Origin: JAHEJA01 sp965657215
GTDB taxonomy: Bacteria > Pseudomonadota > Alphaproteobacteria > Rhodobacterales > Rhodobacteraceae
NCBI GenBank assembly: GCA_965657215.1
Contig: CBFHNR010000001.1
Location: 124,001-188,000 of the forward strand
Reading direction: 5' to 3'
DNA: 64,000 nucleotides
Shown: positions 41,149 through 49,953 of the stretch, piece after piece
How positions within the stretch are numbered: position 1 is the stretch's first letter
How the letters are laid out: the number at the start of each line of letters is the position of its first letter
Program-made: the position numbers and the translations under genes
Notes under the pieces: model-generated
Told to the model about the DNA's origin: nothing
Database searches by the model: none
Seen by the model: the letters and a program-made list of their open reading frames with translations, nothing else

Positions 41149-42621
41149 ATGGTCGCCATCTCAAACGTTCACTGTCGCACAGTCGATTTGGATCAACTTT
41201 CTGAAACAAAAGGAAGAATTGCTGTTTTAATCGGCAAAGATGCCAAGCTCGATCTCGGCGCGCGTCGCGTGAACCGTTTGACCAAAGGCGCGATTGCCCG
41301 TGTTGTCGAATCAGAGCGCTTTGAAAAGGCCAAAGTTGGCGATGTGATTTCGTTGAATTTCCCAGTTGGACTTGAGGCTGAGGCCGTTGATGTCGTGATC
41401 ATTGATCGCAAAGGCGCCTCACTCGATATGCGCAAGGCGGGTGTCGCTTTGGCCAAAGCACGGGCCAAATCCGCCGTGACCGTTTTGGGGATGTCTCACA
41501 AGGGAATAGTTGATTTTATTCAAGGTGTTGTGCTGCGATCTTACAGTTTTGACGAACGTCGCAGCGCGCCTGTCGAGTCCTATGGGGACATCACTGTGAT
41601 GCATACGCAATCAGACACACTTGCACCACAAATTGATGTGGTAAACGCAATCGGAGAAGGTGTGTTCTTTACCCGCGATCTCACAAATGAACCCGCGAAT
41701 ATCCTCACAACAACAGATTTCGCAGATCGTCTAAGCGCGCTCACCTATTTGGGCATTGAGGTCGAAGTGTTAGAGGAACCAGAGCTGGAAAAGCTTGGCA
41801 TGCGCACGCTTCTCGCGGTGGGTCAAGGATCGGCGAGCCCGTCCAAAGTTGTGGTCATGCAATGGAAAGGTGGCGCAGCGGATGATGCTCCACTCGCATT
41901 GGTTGGCAAAGGCGTTGTCTTTGATACAGGTGGGATTTCGTTGAAACCTGGCGCTGGTATGGAAGACATGACCATGGATATGGGCGGCGCGGCTGTCGTG
42001 GCGGGTGTTATGAAAACGCTTGCTCTCAGAGGGGCCAAGGCTAATGTCGTCGCAACCGTCGGATTGGTTGAAAACATGCCTTCTAGCACGGCCACCCGTC
42101 CGGGTGACGTGATTACGTCCATGAAGGGTGACACAGTTGAAATCATCAACACAGACGCAGAAGGGCGCATGGTCCTCTGTGATGCGATGTGGTACACACA
42201 GGATCGCTTCAAGCCCGCAGCTATGATCGACCTAGCTACGCTAACGGGCGCTGTCATCATCGCCTTAGGCCATGATAAAGCAGCGATTTATTCCAATAAT
42301 GATGCCTTGTGCGATGGCCTGCTCACTGCGGCGGATCGCGAAAACGAAGGCGCGTGGCGCATGCCTTTGGCGCAAAGCTATGATGATCAACTCAAATCGC
42401 GTGTGGCGGATATGAAAAACGTCGGTACACGTGCAGCAGGGTCGATCACTGCGGCGCAATTTCTAAAGCGGTTTGTCAAAGATGCCACACCTTGGGCACA
42501 TATCGATATCGCAGGTGTTGCACAGACCAAAGCCGATACAGATCATGCACCATCTGGATCAACGGGCTGGGGTGTTATGACCTTGAACACGCTTGTCTCT
42601 GATATGTTTGAAACCGAATAA
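41149..42621 (+). CDS. pepA: Leucyl aminopeptidase (M17)
   Basis: 490 residues from ATG 41149, with AAGGAG 9 bp upstream. The M17 catalytic domain holds GKGVVFDTGGISLKPGAGMEDMTMDMGGAA (about 262-291), with metal-binding Lys and Asp, and the family signature NTDAEGRMVLCDAM (about 340-353). PepA is a hexameric cytosolic two-metal exopeptidase and in E. coli also a DNA-binding accessory factor. It is divergent from lptF and followed by holC after 1 bp, the arrangement seen widely in Proteobacteria. Confidence 0.96.
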   Translation: MVAISNVHCRTVDLDQLSETKGRIAVLIGKDAKLDLGARRVNRLTKGAIARVVESERFEKAKVGDVISLNFPVGLEAEAVDVVIIDRKGASLDMRKAGVALAKARAKSAVTVLGMSHKGIVDFIQGVVLRSYSFDERRSAPVESYGDITVMHTQSDTLAPQIDVVNAIGEGVFFTRDLTNEPANILTTTDFADRLSALTYLGIEVEVLEEPELEKLGMRTLLAVGQGSASPSKVVVMQWKGGAADDAPLALVGKGVVFDTGGISLKPGAGMEDMTMDMGGAAVVAGVMKTLALRGAKANVVATVGLVENMPSSTATRPGDVITSMKGDTVEIINTDAEGRMVLCDAMWYTQDRFKPAAMIDLATLTGAVIIALGHDKAAIYSNNDALCDGLLTAADRENEGAWRMPLAQSYDDQLKSRVADMKNVGTRAAGSITAAQFLKRFVKDATPWAHIDIAGVAQTKADTDHAPSGSTGWGVMTLNTLVSDMFETE

Positions 42622-42622
42622 C

Positions 42623-43078
42623 ATGGGCGCTGCGTATTTCTATCACCTCAAGCAGAGCACGCTGGACGGAGCTTTGCACAAGCTCTTGCCACGGGCGCGC
42701 GCGGCGGGCTGGCGCATAGAAATACGCGGGCGCGACGTGTCAGCGCTCAAAAGGTTGGATCATCAGCTCTGGGAAGGTCCAGTGGACGGCTTTTTGCCCC
42801 ATGGCATTGCTGGAACGCCAAATGATCCCCTTCAACCGATTTTGCTCACTCATGAGCCAAGTGATCACTCTTTTGATTGTGTCATGGCGGTTCATGGTGC
42901 AGATGTGTCGGTCCAAGAGGTCACCGGGGCTGAGAGGGTCTGTATCCTTTTTGACGGCAACGACAGTGATGCGGTTCAACACGCTCGTGTTCAATGGAAA
43001 ACCCTCACTGCGGGTGGCGTATCTGCGCAATATTGGTCTGAGGCGTCTGGCTCGTGGGAGAAGAAAGCCGAAACATAA
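42623..43078 (+). CDS. holC: DNA polymerase III chi subunit
   Basis: 151 residues from ATG 42623, directly behind the pepA stop (TAACATG). The HolC fold is recognised from AAYFYHLKQSTLDGALHKLLPRARAAGWRIEIRG (about 3-36), LWEGPVDGFLPHGIAG (about 53-68) and the C-terminal W-x-x-L region VQWKTLTAGGVSAQYW. Chi links the clamp loader to single-strand binding protein. Pairing with pepA supports the call. It is convergent with the protease gene, 7 bp away. Confidence 0.9.
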   Translation: MGAAYFYHLKQSTLDGALHKLLPRARAAGWRIEIRGRDVSALKRLDHQLWEGPVDGFLPHGIAGTPNDPLQPILLTHEPSDHSFDCVMAVHGADVSVQEVTGAERVCILFDGNDSDAVQHARVQWKTLTAGGVSAQYWSEASGSWEKKAET

Positions 43079-43085
43079 CAGTGAG

Positions 43086-43667
43086 TTATTTGGATAACCT
43101 CAACTCATTTGGGGTGAGCTGAATAGAAGCAAAGCGGTTTAAATATTCCATACCCAAGAGCGAAATCCGCAAGTCGCCTTCGTTAACAGAGGCGCGAAAA
43201 TTGCGCTCGACATAGGGGCCAAGTGCCATGGTTTCTAATCGCACAGGCGCTGTGCGAACCTGTCCATTGGCTGTATTTGCGACATTCCAAAATGTCAGCG
43301 TCTCTGGGTCAAATCCAAGAGCTTTGGCATCTTCCATGTTCAACACAATTTGCGTCGCGCCTGTATCAACTAAAAAATTGATTGGCGTGTCATTGACCAA
43401 GAGAGTTGCATAATAATGCCCATCGGGGCGCTTTGGAATGACGACGTCGCCGTTACTGGTTTCTTGGGCGAATTGAAGTTTGGAATTGCCTTGGATATCG
43501 GTCCACATCCCATATCCAAAAACAACGACCAAAAAGACCACCAACCAAACAGTGGCCTGCTTCATGACCTGTCCCAATTGATTTCGGCGAGAGACCAAAA
43601 CAGACAGTAGAATGACCCCCAATAAGAGCGAGGCGTATATCAAATTTGCGTAATCAAAGCTTTCCAT
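43086..43667 (-). CDS. Retropepsin-like clan AA aspartic protease (TIGR02281 type)
   Basis: 193 residues. Two N-terminal hydrophobic segments (about 7-25 and 35-52) anchor it in the inner membrane. The protease domain (about 80-190) has the catalytic FLVDTGATQIVLN (VDTGAT), a flap region and the hydrophobic LLGMEYLNRF that forms the second psi-loop. It would act as a dimer in the periplasm, as retroviral-type proteases do. Substrates unknown. It lies 9 bp behind the marC gene on the same strand and is convergent with holC. Confidence 0.88.
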   Translation of the reverse strand: MESFDYANLIYASLLLGVILLSVLVSRRNQLGQVMKQATVWLVVFLVVVFGYGMWTDIQGNSKLQFAQETSNGDVVIPKRPDGHYYATLLVNDTPINFLVDTGATQIVLNMEDAKALGFDPETLTFWNVANTANGQVRTAPVRLETMALGPYVERNFRASVNEGDLRISLLGMEYLNRFASIQLTPNELRLSK

Positions 43668-43676
43668 AGCTTATAT

Positions 43677-44294
43677 CTAGGAAAGCGCGATGAAGGATGT
43701 AATACCTTCGAGCACAAATTGCACAGAAAGTGCCGCCAAGAGCATGCCTAATATACGTGTCACAACGTTAATTCCAGTTTTCCCCAAGCCACGCTCAATA
43801 AATGACCCCATCATGAAAAAGGCCGCGACAATGGCTAGAACGGCGATTGTGATAATTAATGTTTCACCATAGCCGATGAACCCTGGGTGCGAGCCTGAAA
43901 TCAAGATCACGGTTGTGATTGCGCCTGGTCCTGCAATAAGCGGAATGGCCAAAGGAAATATTGAAGGATCATCATGAATTTCCTCGTCAGAATTATCTTG
44001 GCGACGTTTTGTGCGCATTTGAAATAACATTTCCAAAGCGGTGAGAAAAAGCAATATCCCCCCCGCAATACGGAAGGCTGGCATCGAGATGCCCACAAAT
44101 CCAAGCACGGCCTCGCCAAAGAGCGTGAAGACCACCAAGATAATAAAACCTGTCACAATTGAGCGAATTGCAACGCGTTTGCGCTGCGCATCGCTCATCC
44201 CTTGGGTCAGGGCAACAAAAAGTGGCGTCAACCCAATCGGGTCAATAATGACAAAAAGCGTGACAAATGATGTCACCATAAACGCCATATCCAT
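43677..44294 (-). CDS. MarC family integral membrane protein
   Basis: 205 residues with six hydrophobic segments: FMVTSFVTLFVIIDPIGLTPLFVAL at the N-terminus (with the family's DPIGxxP), then IVTGFIILVVFTLFGEAVLGFVGI, the FRIAGGILLFLTALEML segment, a short charged loop (RTKRRQDNSDEEIHDD), PLAIPLIAGPGAITTVILI and two more. MarC proteins are not multidrug exporters despite the name; function is unresolved. The gene follows the ABC-F gene after 22 bp on the same strand. Confidence 0.9.
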   Translation of the reverse strand: MDMAFMVTSFVTLFVIIDPIGLTPLFVALTQGMSDAQRKRVAIRSIVTGFIILVVFTLFGEAVLGFVGISMPAFRIAGGILLFLTALEMLFQMRTKRRQDNSDEEIHDDPSIFPLAIPLIAGPGAITTVILISGSHPGFIGYGETLIITIAVLAIVAAFFMMGSFIERGLGKTGINVVTRILGMLLAALSVQFVLEGITSFIALS

Positions 44295-44316
44295 AAAGCA
44301 TCCCTACCTATTCGTG

Positions 44317-46170
44317 TTAACCAGCGTTGGCTGTTTCAAGTTTTTCTTGCGCCGCTAACCACATGGTTTCTGCACGCTCCAAGGCGCCCATGACTTCGGC
44401 ATATTTCTTGTTCCATGTCTCAAGCTCGCCAATGCGCTCGGCTTCATAAAGGGCGGGATCAGCAAGCTTGGTTGCCAATTTGTCGCGCATATCATTGAGT
44501 TTGTCGACACGTTCTTCGCATTTGCGAACCTCTGCGCGCAATGCCAAGATATCATCCCGGCTTGCCCGTTTTGGTTTTGGTGCGTCGGCCTTTTTGGGCT
44601 TGGGCGGCTTGTCACCAGATAGCAGACTCGCACGGTAGGTTTCGAGATCATCCTCATAGGGTGTGACCCGTCCTCCTTTGACTTGCCACAAGCGATCCGC
44701 CACCAAAGACAAAAGGTGCATATCGTGGCTGACCAAGACAACAGCGCCCGTGTAGGCGGTCAAAGCCTCGACCAAACCTTCGCGGCTTTCCATATCAAGG
44801 TGGTTGGTGGGTTCGTCCAAGATCAACAAATGTGGTGCATCAAGCGTGGCGAGCATGAGCGACAGACGCGCTTTTTGCCCCCCAGAGAGACGCCCAACAA
44901 GGGTATCGGCTTGTTCGGTCCCAATGCCAAATCCGCCAAGCATCGCGCGCAACTGAGCGGGTGTTTTGCTGGGTCGCATGCGGCGCAGGTGATCTAGGGG
45001 CGTTTCATCAACGAAAAGCTCGTCGACCTGATGCTGTGCAAAATACCCGATGCGTAGTTTGGACGAGGTAATGACACGTCCCCCCATCGGATCAAGGCGT
45101 CCAGAGATCAATTTGGACAGGGTTGATTTGCCTTCGCCGTTTTGCCCGAGCAAGGCAATGCGGTCATCTTGGTCAATACGCAAATCTAGGTTTGATAGAA
45201 CTGGATTGCCATCATATCCCGCAACCCCATTTTCAACCCGCAAAATTGGTGGTGATAGCTCTTCTGGTTCTGGGAAACTAAAGCGGCGCAAAGCGGCCTC
45301 TTGGGGGCGCGTGATGGGTTGCATACGGGCAATCGCCTTGAGGCGAGATTGCGCTTGGCGGGCTTTGTCAGCTTTGGCGCGAAAGCGATCCACATAGGCC
45401 TGCAGGTGGGCGCGACGGGCATCTTGTTTCTTTGCCTCAGATTCAGCCGCGGCCAAACGTGCCGCACGGGTGCGGGCAAAGGTATCGTAGTTGCCTTGAT
45501 AGAAATGGAGCTGCTTGTCCTCAAGATGCAAGATCGAGCCAACCGCGCGATTGAGCAAACCGCGATCGTGGCTCACAATAATGACAGTGTGGGGATATTT
45601 AGCCAAATAGCTTTCCAGCCAAACCGCCCCTTCTAGATCGAGATAGTTGGTCGGTTCGTCCAAGAGCAAGAGATCAGGTTGTGAAAACAAAACGGCCGCC
45701 AGAGCAACGCGCATGCGCCACCCCCCAGAGAAATCGCTACAGGGAAGCTTTTGTTTTTCGGAATCAAATCCGAGGCCTTTGAGTATGCTGGAGGCGCGTC
45801 CTTCAGCCGACCACGCGTCAATATCAGCCAAGCGCGTTTGAATATCCGCAATCCGAGTTGGATCCGTCGCTGTTTCAGCTTCGGCCATCAGCTCGGCGCG
45901 TTCAATGTCGGCGGCAAGGACCGTATCGATCAGGGACACCTCATTGCCAGGCACCTCTTGGGCGACACCGCCAATGCGGGCGCGGTTGGGGAGGGATATG
46001 GCTCCGCCTTCAAGCACCAATTCATTGCGAATGAGCTTGAACAAAGTAGATTTGCCCGTTCCGTTGCGCCCCACAAGTCCGACCTTGTGACCTTCTGGAA
46101 TAGAGGCGCTTGCCCCTTCCAATAATGTTCGGCCTTCGACCGAATATGTGATGTTTTCAATTTTTATCAT
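44317..46170 (-). CDS. ABC-F family ATPase (Uup/YheS-like)
   Basis: 617 residues from ATG 46170; a GTG two codons upstream is less likely. Two ATP-binding domains: the first with Walker A GRNGTGKST, LSGGQ-like CSDFSGGWRMRVAL, Walker B LLLDEPTNYLD; the second with GQNGEGKST, RLSGGQKARL and LILDEPTNHLD. Between them is the basic PtIM linker (EAKKQDARRAHLQAYVDRFRAKADKARQ). The C-terminal ~90 residues form a coiled coil (RAEVRKCEERVDKLNDMRDKLATKL). No membrane segments; such proteins act on ribosomes or in DNA maintenance. Confidence 0.93.
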   Translation of the reverse strand: MIKIENITYSVEGRTLLEGASASIPEGHKVGLVGRNGTGKSTLFKLIRNELVLEGGAISLPNRARIGGVAQEVPGNEVSLIDTVLAADIERAELMAEAETATDPTRIADIQTRLADIDAWSAEGRASSILKGLGFDSEKQKLPCSDFSGGWRMRVALAAVLFSQPDLLLLDEPTNYLDLEGAVWLESYLAKYPHTVIIVSHDRGLLNRAVGSILHLEDKQLHFYQGNYDTFARTRAARLAAAESEAKKQDARRAHLQAYVDRFRAKADKARQAQSRLKAIARMQPITRPQEAALRRFSFPEPEELSPPILRVENGVAGYDGNPVLSNLDLRIDQDDRIALLGQNGEGKSTLSKLISGRLDPMGGRVITSSKLRIGYFAQHQVDELFVDETPLDHLRRMRPSKTPAQLRAMLGGFGIGTEQADTLVGRLSGGQKARLSLMLATLDAPHLLILDEPTNHLDMESREGLVEALTAYTGAVVLVSHDMHLLSLVADRLWQVKGGRVTPYEDDLETYRASLLSGDKPPKPKKADAPKPKRASRDDILALRAEVRKCEERVDKLNDMRDKLATKLADPALYEAERIGELETWNKKYAEVMGALERAETMWLAAQEKLETANAG

Positions 46171-46337
46171 GGACACGCCTTATCAAAGCAAATCTTGGCA
46201 CGCCAGTGGGCCTCTGCGATATTTAGATCATTTCACATTCTTCTTGCGGATTGATGCTTTTCAAAGGGGAACTTGCATGGTATTGGCCGTCGCAATTCAA
46301 AAGGGGCAAATGCCCAGATCATTTAGAGGACATGAAA

Positions 46338-46760
46338 ATGGCTGTAGAACGTACACTAAGCATCATCAAACCAGACGCAACAAAGCGTAACCTAACTGGT
46401 AAAATCAACGCAAAGTTCGAAGATGCGGGCCTACGTATCGTTGCACAAAAGCGCATCCACTTGAGCAAAGAGCAAGCGGGCGTTTTCTACGCTGTGCACG
46501 CTGAGCGTCCGTTTTACGGCGAATTGTGCGACTTCATGGCGTCTGAGCCAGTTGTTGTTCAGGTTCTTGAAGGCGAAGGCGCAATTGCGAAAAACCGCGA
46601 AGTTATGGGCGCAACAAACCCAGCAGACGCAGAAGCCGGCACAATCCGCGCTGAGTTTGCTGAATCAGTTGGTGAAAACTCTGTTCACGGTTCAGACGCT
46701 CCAGAAACAGCCGCAGTAGAAATCGCGTATTTCTTCTCTGGCCTAGAGTTGGTTGGCTAA
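46338..46760 (+). CDS. ndk: Nucleoside diphosphate kinase
   Basis: 140 residues from ATG 46338, with AGAGGA 7 bp upstream. K11 in SIIKPDATKRN and the phosphorylated histidine H117 in ENSVHGSDA are in place, as is RPFYGELCDFM. It balances NTP pools by transferring the gamma-phosphate through phosphohistidine. Codon use is biased toward a highly expressed pattern compared with neighbours, similar to the ribosomal protein genes. Two consecutive strong hairpins and the 3'-UTR repeat follow the stop. Confidence 0.96.
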   Translation: MAVERTLSIIKPDATKRNLTGKINAKFEDAGLRIVAQKRIHLSKEQAGVFYAVHAERPFYGELCDFMASEPVVVQVLEGEGAIAKNREVMGATNPADAEAGTIRAEFAESVGENSVHGSDAPETAAVEIAYFFSGLELVG

Positions 46761-46761
46761 G

Positions 46762-46844
46762 ACCGACTGGATCAAAGATCCAATCGGTTCGGGGGGCTGT
46801 CTGCCCCCCGAACCCCCCCGAGAGTATTTCGGCAAAGATGAAAG
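46762..46844 (+). terminator. Tandem hairpins and 3'-UTR repeat copy 2 behind ndk
   Basis: Hairpin A pairs 46762-46773 with 46777-46788 (ACCGACTGGATC arm, 11 of 12 pairs, AAA loop). Hairpin B pairs GGTTCGGGGGG (46786-46796) with CCCCCCGAACC (46804-46814). They overlap by 3 bases, so only one can form fully. AGAGTATTT-N3-CAAAGATGAAA follows at 46822-46844, ending where the TfoX-C gene stop begins. No T run is present. Confidence 0.75.
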
Positions 46845-47183
46845 TTAGGTCGGGTTGCGAACCCCGATTTTGTCAAGGATCATTTCGATTTCGGAGTGAT
46901 CCTTTTGTGTTTTTGTGAGCGAGGATTTGATGTCATCAAATCGGCGTCGAAGATCGCTTTTTTCTGATCCTGTTAGGTCATTCCAAGGGCGTCCTTGGAG
47001 CCCCATAACCATAGCATAATAAGCGATGAAATGAGGGCGATGACCCGTTTCCAACAGCTTTTTATAGGCCTCATCTGGGCCAATCTCGCGGAGCGTTTCG
47101 GCATCCCTGACGCCTGCCTTTATGAAGGCCTCTTCCATGGCAGGGCCGAGATTGCGGATGGAGGAAATTGGCGTGTTAGCCAT
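46845..47183 (-). CDS. TfoX/Sxy C-terminal-domain (helix-hairpin-helix) protein
   Basis: 112 residues from ATG 47183. It matches the stand-alone C-terminal domain of TfoX: ISSIRNLGPAMEEAFIKAGVRDAETLREIGPDEAYKKLLETGHRPHFIAYYAMVMGLQGRPWNDL (about 6-70), with the GP hairpin. The remaining 40 residues are charged and helical. In gamma-proteobacteria TfoX/Sxy promotes competence gene expression, but single-domain versions have no known role. It overlaps the upstream aminotransferase gene by 8 bp. Confidence 0.85.
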   Translation of the reverse strand: MANTPISSIRNLGPAMEEAFIKAGVRDAETLREIGPDEAYKKLLETGHRPHFIAYYAMVMGLQGRPWNDLTGSEKSDLRRRFDDIKSSLTKTQKDHSEIEMILDKIGVRNPT

Positions 47184-48351
47184 GCGACAAATCGGTTGCG
47201 AATTGACATAAGGTGTTAAGGGCGCTCGAAAATCGATCATCTGGGATTGTCATAGCAATTCTGAGGTGACCCGCAGCGGACATGCCAAAACTTTCACCTG
47301 GCATGACAGCAATTTGTTTTTCATCCAGCAGGCGGGTGGCAAACTCTTGCCCCGACAAGCCCGTCGCGCGAATGTCGAGCATAACATACATGCCGCCCTT
47401 GGGGGTGATGGCGCTGAGCTTGGGATAATTTGCAATGATGGATTGCGCGATCTCGCGGCGGCGTTTGAAGGGCTCTGCTATCTTTTCCTCAAAGGCGGCT
47501 CCTTGGTTTAATGCAAAGAGTGCGGCGTCCTGAATATAGCCTGGAACGCCATAGGTCGTGTGGGTCGCCAGGTTGATGAGGTGTTCGATCATATCCTCAG
47601 GCGCAATGATCCAACCAAGGCGGCTTCCGGTCATGGCATGGCTTTTGGACATGGAGCCAATGACAAGGGTACGCTCGGCCATATTTGGCAAGGCTCTCGG
47701 TGAGAGATGCGTTCCTTCCCAGATTTGCGTGTCATAGACTTCGTCAGAAATGAGCCAGAGGTCATTCTCTTGGCACAGGCGCGCAATCAGGGCCAAGGTT
47801 TCGGGAGAATAAGTGCTTCCTGTTGGGTTGTTGGGCGTGTTTATCAGCAGGGATTTTGCGCCGCTGATGTGCGAGGTGAGTTCAGATTCCGTTGGTTGAA
47901 AGTCATTGCTTGCTTTGGTTTCAATACTTTGAGCGAGGGCGCCAGTGGCACGAATTGTTCCGGGATAGGTCGCATAATAGGGATCAATATAAAGTGCGGT
48001 ATCCCCCGTGTCACAGGCTGCCATATGAGCCGCAAACAATGCCGATTGCCCCCCGGGTGTGACCATGACGTTATCGGACGTTGTCGGCACGCCCGTTTGC
48101 TGTTCGACGCGCGCGGCGATGGCGGCGCGTAATTCAGGCGTTCCCGGGACAGCGGCGTAGCCTGTATGGCCTGAATTTGCGGAGTTATGCATTTCCGTAA
48201 GGATGCTGGGGTCCGTCCTTATATCATGCTCACCGATGGTGAGTTCCACAATATCGTGTCCTTGGGCCACAAGGCTGCGTGCCTTTAAAAAGAGGCCCCA
48301 TCCATTATCACCAGAGGGCGAAATTGTACTGATGCGGTTGGATGGCGTCAT
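47176..48351 (-). CDS. Class I/II PLP-dependent aminotransferase
   Basis: 391 residues from ATG 48351, preceded by AGAGGA. Fold-type I features: substrate-side ELTIGEHDI (about 34-42), NNPTGSTYSPE (about 170), DEVYD (about 203), and the PLP-lysine motif GSMSKSHAMTGSRLGW (about 233-248), with the C-terminal arginine in HLRIAMTIPDDR. Relatives are aspartate, aromatic or DapL-like aminotransferases; the substrate is not decidable. Its end overlaps the TfoX-C gene by 8 bp. It is divergent from cysS across 166 bp. Confidence 0.9.
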   Translation of the reverse strand: MTPSNRISTISPSGDNGWGLFLKARSLVAQGHDIVELTIGEHDIRTDPSILTEMHNSANSGHTGYAAVPGTPELRAAIAARVEQQTGVPTTSDNVMVTPGGQSALFAAHMAACDTGDTALYIDPYYATYPGTIRATGALAQSIETKASNDFQPTESELTSHISGAKSLLINTPNNPTGSTYSPETLALIARLCQENDLWLISDEVYDTQIWEGTHLSPRALPNMAERTLVIGSMSKSHAMTGSRLGWIIAPEDMIEHLINLATHTTYGVPGYIQDAALFALNQGAAFEEKIAEPFKRRREIAQSIIANYPKLSAITPKGGMYVMLDIRATGLSGQEFATRLLDEKQIAVMPGESFGMSAAGHLRIAMTIPDDRFSSALNTLCQFATDLSHG

Positions 48352-48517
48352 GGGGCATGTCCTCTTTGTGATGGCATGAGGTGGCCAGATTCGTGATCCC
48401 CTGTCAAACCGTTGTCTTGAAATAGGGCAAAAAACCATGCTGATTGAGAAATTGCACGTTTTCAAGGGAGTGTGAACTTGGTAAGGCAAGAGGCAAGTTT
48501 ACTGAGGGGACGGCATC

Positions 48518-49879
48518 ATGGTCGAGATCAAGCTGCATAACACAAAACATCGCAAGAAAGAGGTGTTTACACCTTTGGACGATAAAAACGTGCGTATGTA
48601 TCTCTGTGGACCGACGGTTTATGATCGCGCGCATATTGGCAATGCGCGCAATGTGATCATGTTTGATGTGTTATTTCGGCTTTTGCGCCATACGTATGGC
48701 GCGGATCATGTGACCTATGTTCGCAATTTCACAGACGTAGATGACAAGATCAATGAACGCGCCGCAACAAGTGGGCGTGATATCAAAGACATCACAGCCG
48801 AAACCACGCAATGGTTTTTGGACGACATGGGTGCATTGGGGAATATGGAGCCCAATGAGATGCCACGGGCGACAGATTACATCGATGCGATGATCCGCAT
48901 GATTGAAACCTTGATCGACAAGGGACACGCCTATGAAGCCGACGGACATGTGTTATTTTCGGTCCAAAGCTATCAAGAGTACGGCGCTTTGTCGGGGCGC
49001 TCTGTGGATGATATGATTGCAGGGGCGCGGGTCGAAGTGGCCCCCTATAAACGTGATCCGATGGATTTCGTTTTATGGAAACCTTCAAACCCCGATATTC
49101 CAGGCTGGCAAAGCCCTTGGGGGCGGGGGCGTCCGGGGTGGCATATTGAATGTTCTGCTATGTCGTATGAATTGCTTGGCGATACATTTGACATTCATGG
49201 GGGCGGAAATGATTTGATGTTCCCGCATCATGAAAACGAACTGGCGCAGAGTTGCTGTGCCAATCCTGAAGGCGGATTTGCGCGCTATTGGCTGCACAAT
49301 GAGATGTTGCAGGTCGAGGGCAAGAAAATGTCCAAATCCTTGGGCAACTTCTTTACCGTGCGCGATTTGCTAGACAAAGGCTACGCAGGTGAGGTCATTC
49401 GATTTGTGTTCCTTTCGACCCATTACGGAAAGCCGATGGATTGGACGGATGACAAGGCCCAAAGCGCGGAGAAAACCCTACGAAAATGGCGCGCGATGAC
49501 TGCGGGCGTTCCTGAAGGGGATATCCCGATGGCAGTCTTGGATGCAGTTGCGGATGATTTGAATACCGCTGGTGCGATTGCGGCCTTGCATGCCTGTGCG
49601 ACGGCCGGAGATGTCGCGGGATTGCGCGCGGGCGCCGCATTGTTAGGGCTGTTGAGGGATGACATGGGCGGTTGGGCCGTTGGAGTCGATCTCAGTGCCT
49701 TTGAAGCAAAGCTGAGTGAAGCGCGTGCTTTGGCTATGGAGAGCAAAGATTTCAGCGAAGTGGATCGCCTCAAGCATGTCTTTCAAGAGGCGGGGCTAGA
49801 AGTGCGGATGAGCAAAACTGGGGTCGAGCTGATTGCGGGCTCTGGATTTGACATCGCCACATTGGATGGCCTTTTGTAA
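48518..49879 (+). CDS. cysS: Cysteinyl-tRNA synthetase
   Basis: 453 residues. Zinc-site cysteine and HIGH motif: YLCGPTVYDRAHIGNAR (about 28-44; HIGN 39-42); WHIECSAMSYELLG and FPHHENELAQS carry the remaining zinc ligands; KMSKS occurs in GKKMSKSLGNFFTV (about 270-283). It charges tRNA-Cys. Length is near the family norm of about 460. Followed by a GC-rich hairpin and the 3'-UTR repeat (copy 3), then cimA. Confidence 0.96.
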   Translation: MVEIKLHNTKHRKKEVFTPLDDKNVRMYLCGPTVYDRAHIGNARNVIMFDVLFRLLRHTYGADHVTYVRNFTDVDDKINERAATSGRDIKDITAETTQWFLDDMGALGNMEPNEMPRATDYIDAMIRMIETLIDKGHAYEADGHVLFSVQSYQEYGALSGRSVDDMIAGARVEVAPYKRDPMDFVLWKPSNPDIPGWQSPWGRGRPGWHIECSAMSYELLGDTFDIHGGGNDLMFPHHENELAQSCCANPEGGFARYWLHNEMLQVEGKKMSKSLGNFFTVRDLLDKGYAGEVIRFVFLSTHYGKPMDWTDDKAQSAEKTLRKWRAMTAGVPEGDIPMAVLDAVADDLNTAGAIAALHACATAGDVAGLRAGAALLGLLRDDMGGWAVGVDLSAFEAKLSEARALAMESKDFSEVDRLKHVFQEAGLEVRMSKTGVELIAGSGFDIATLDGLL

Positions 49880-49888
49880 AATAGACAA

Positions 49889-49944
49889 GATGGGGGGCTG
49901 CTTGCCCCCCAAACCCCCCAAGAGTATTTGGGCAAAGATGAAAG
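49889..49944 (+). repeat. 3'-UTR repeat, copy 3, with hairpin
   Basis: TGGGGGGC-TGCTT-GCCCCCCA hairpin (49891-49911), then a C run and AGAGTATTT-N3-CAAAGATGAAA at 49922-49944. It lies between the cysS stop and the GTG start of cimA, so it is both the cysS 3' end and the cimA leader. The copy matches those at 18032 and 46822 exactly outside the three variable bases. Confidence 0.8.
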
Positions 49945-49953
49945 ACGAACGCT

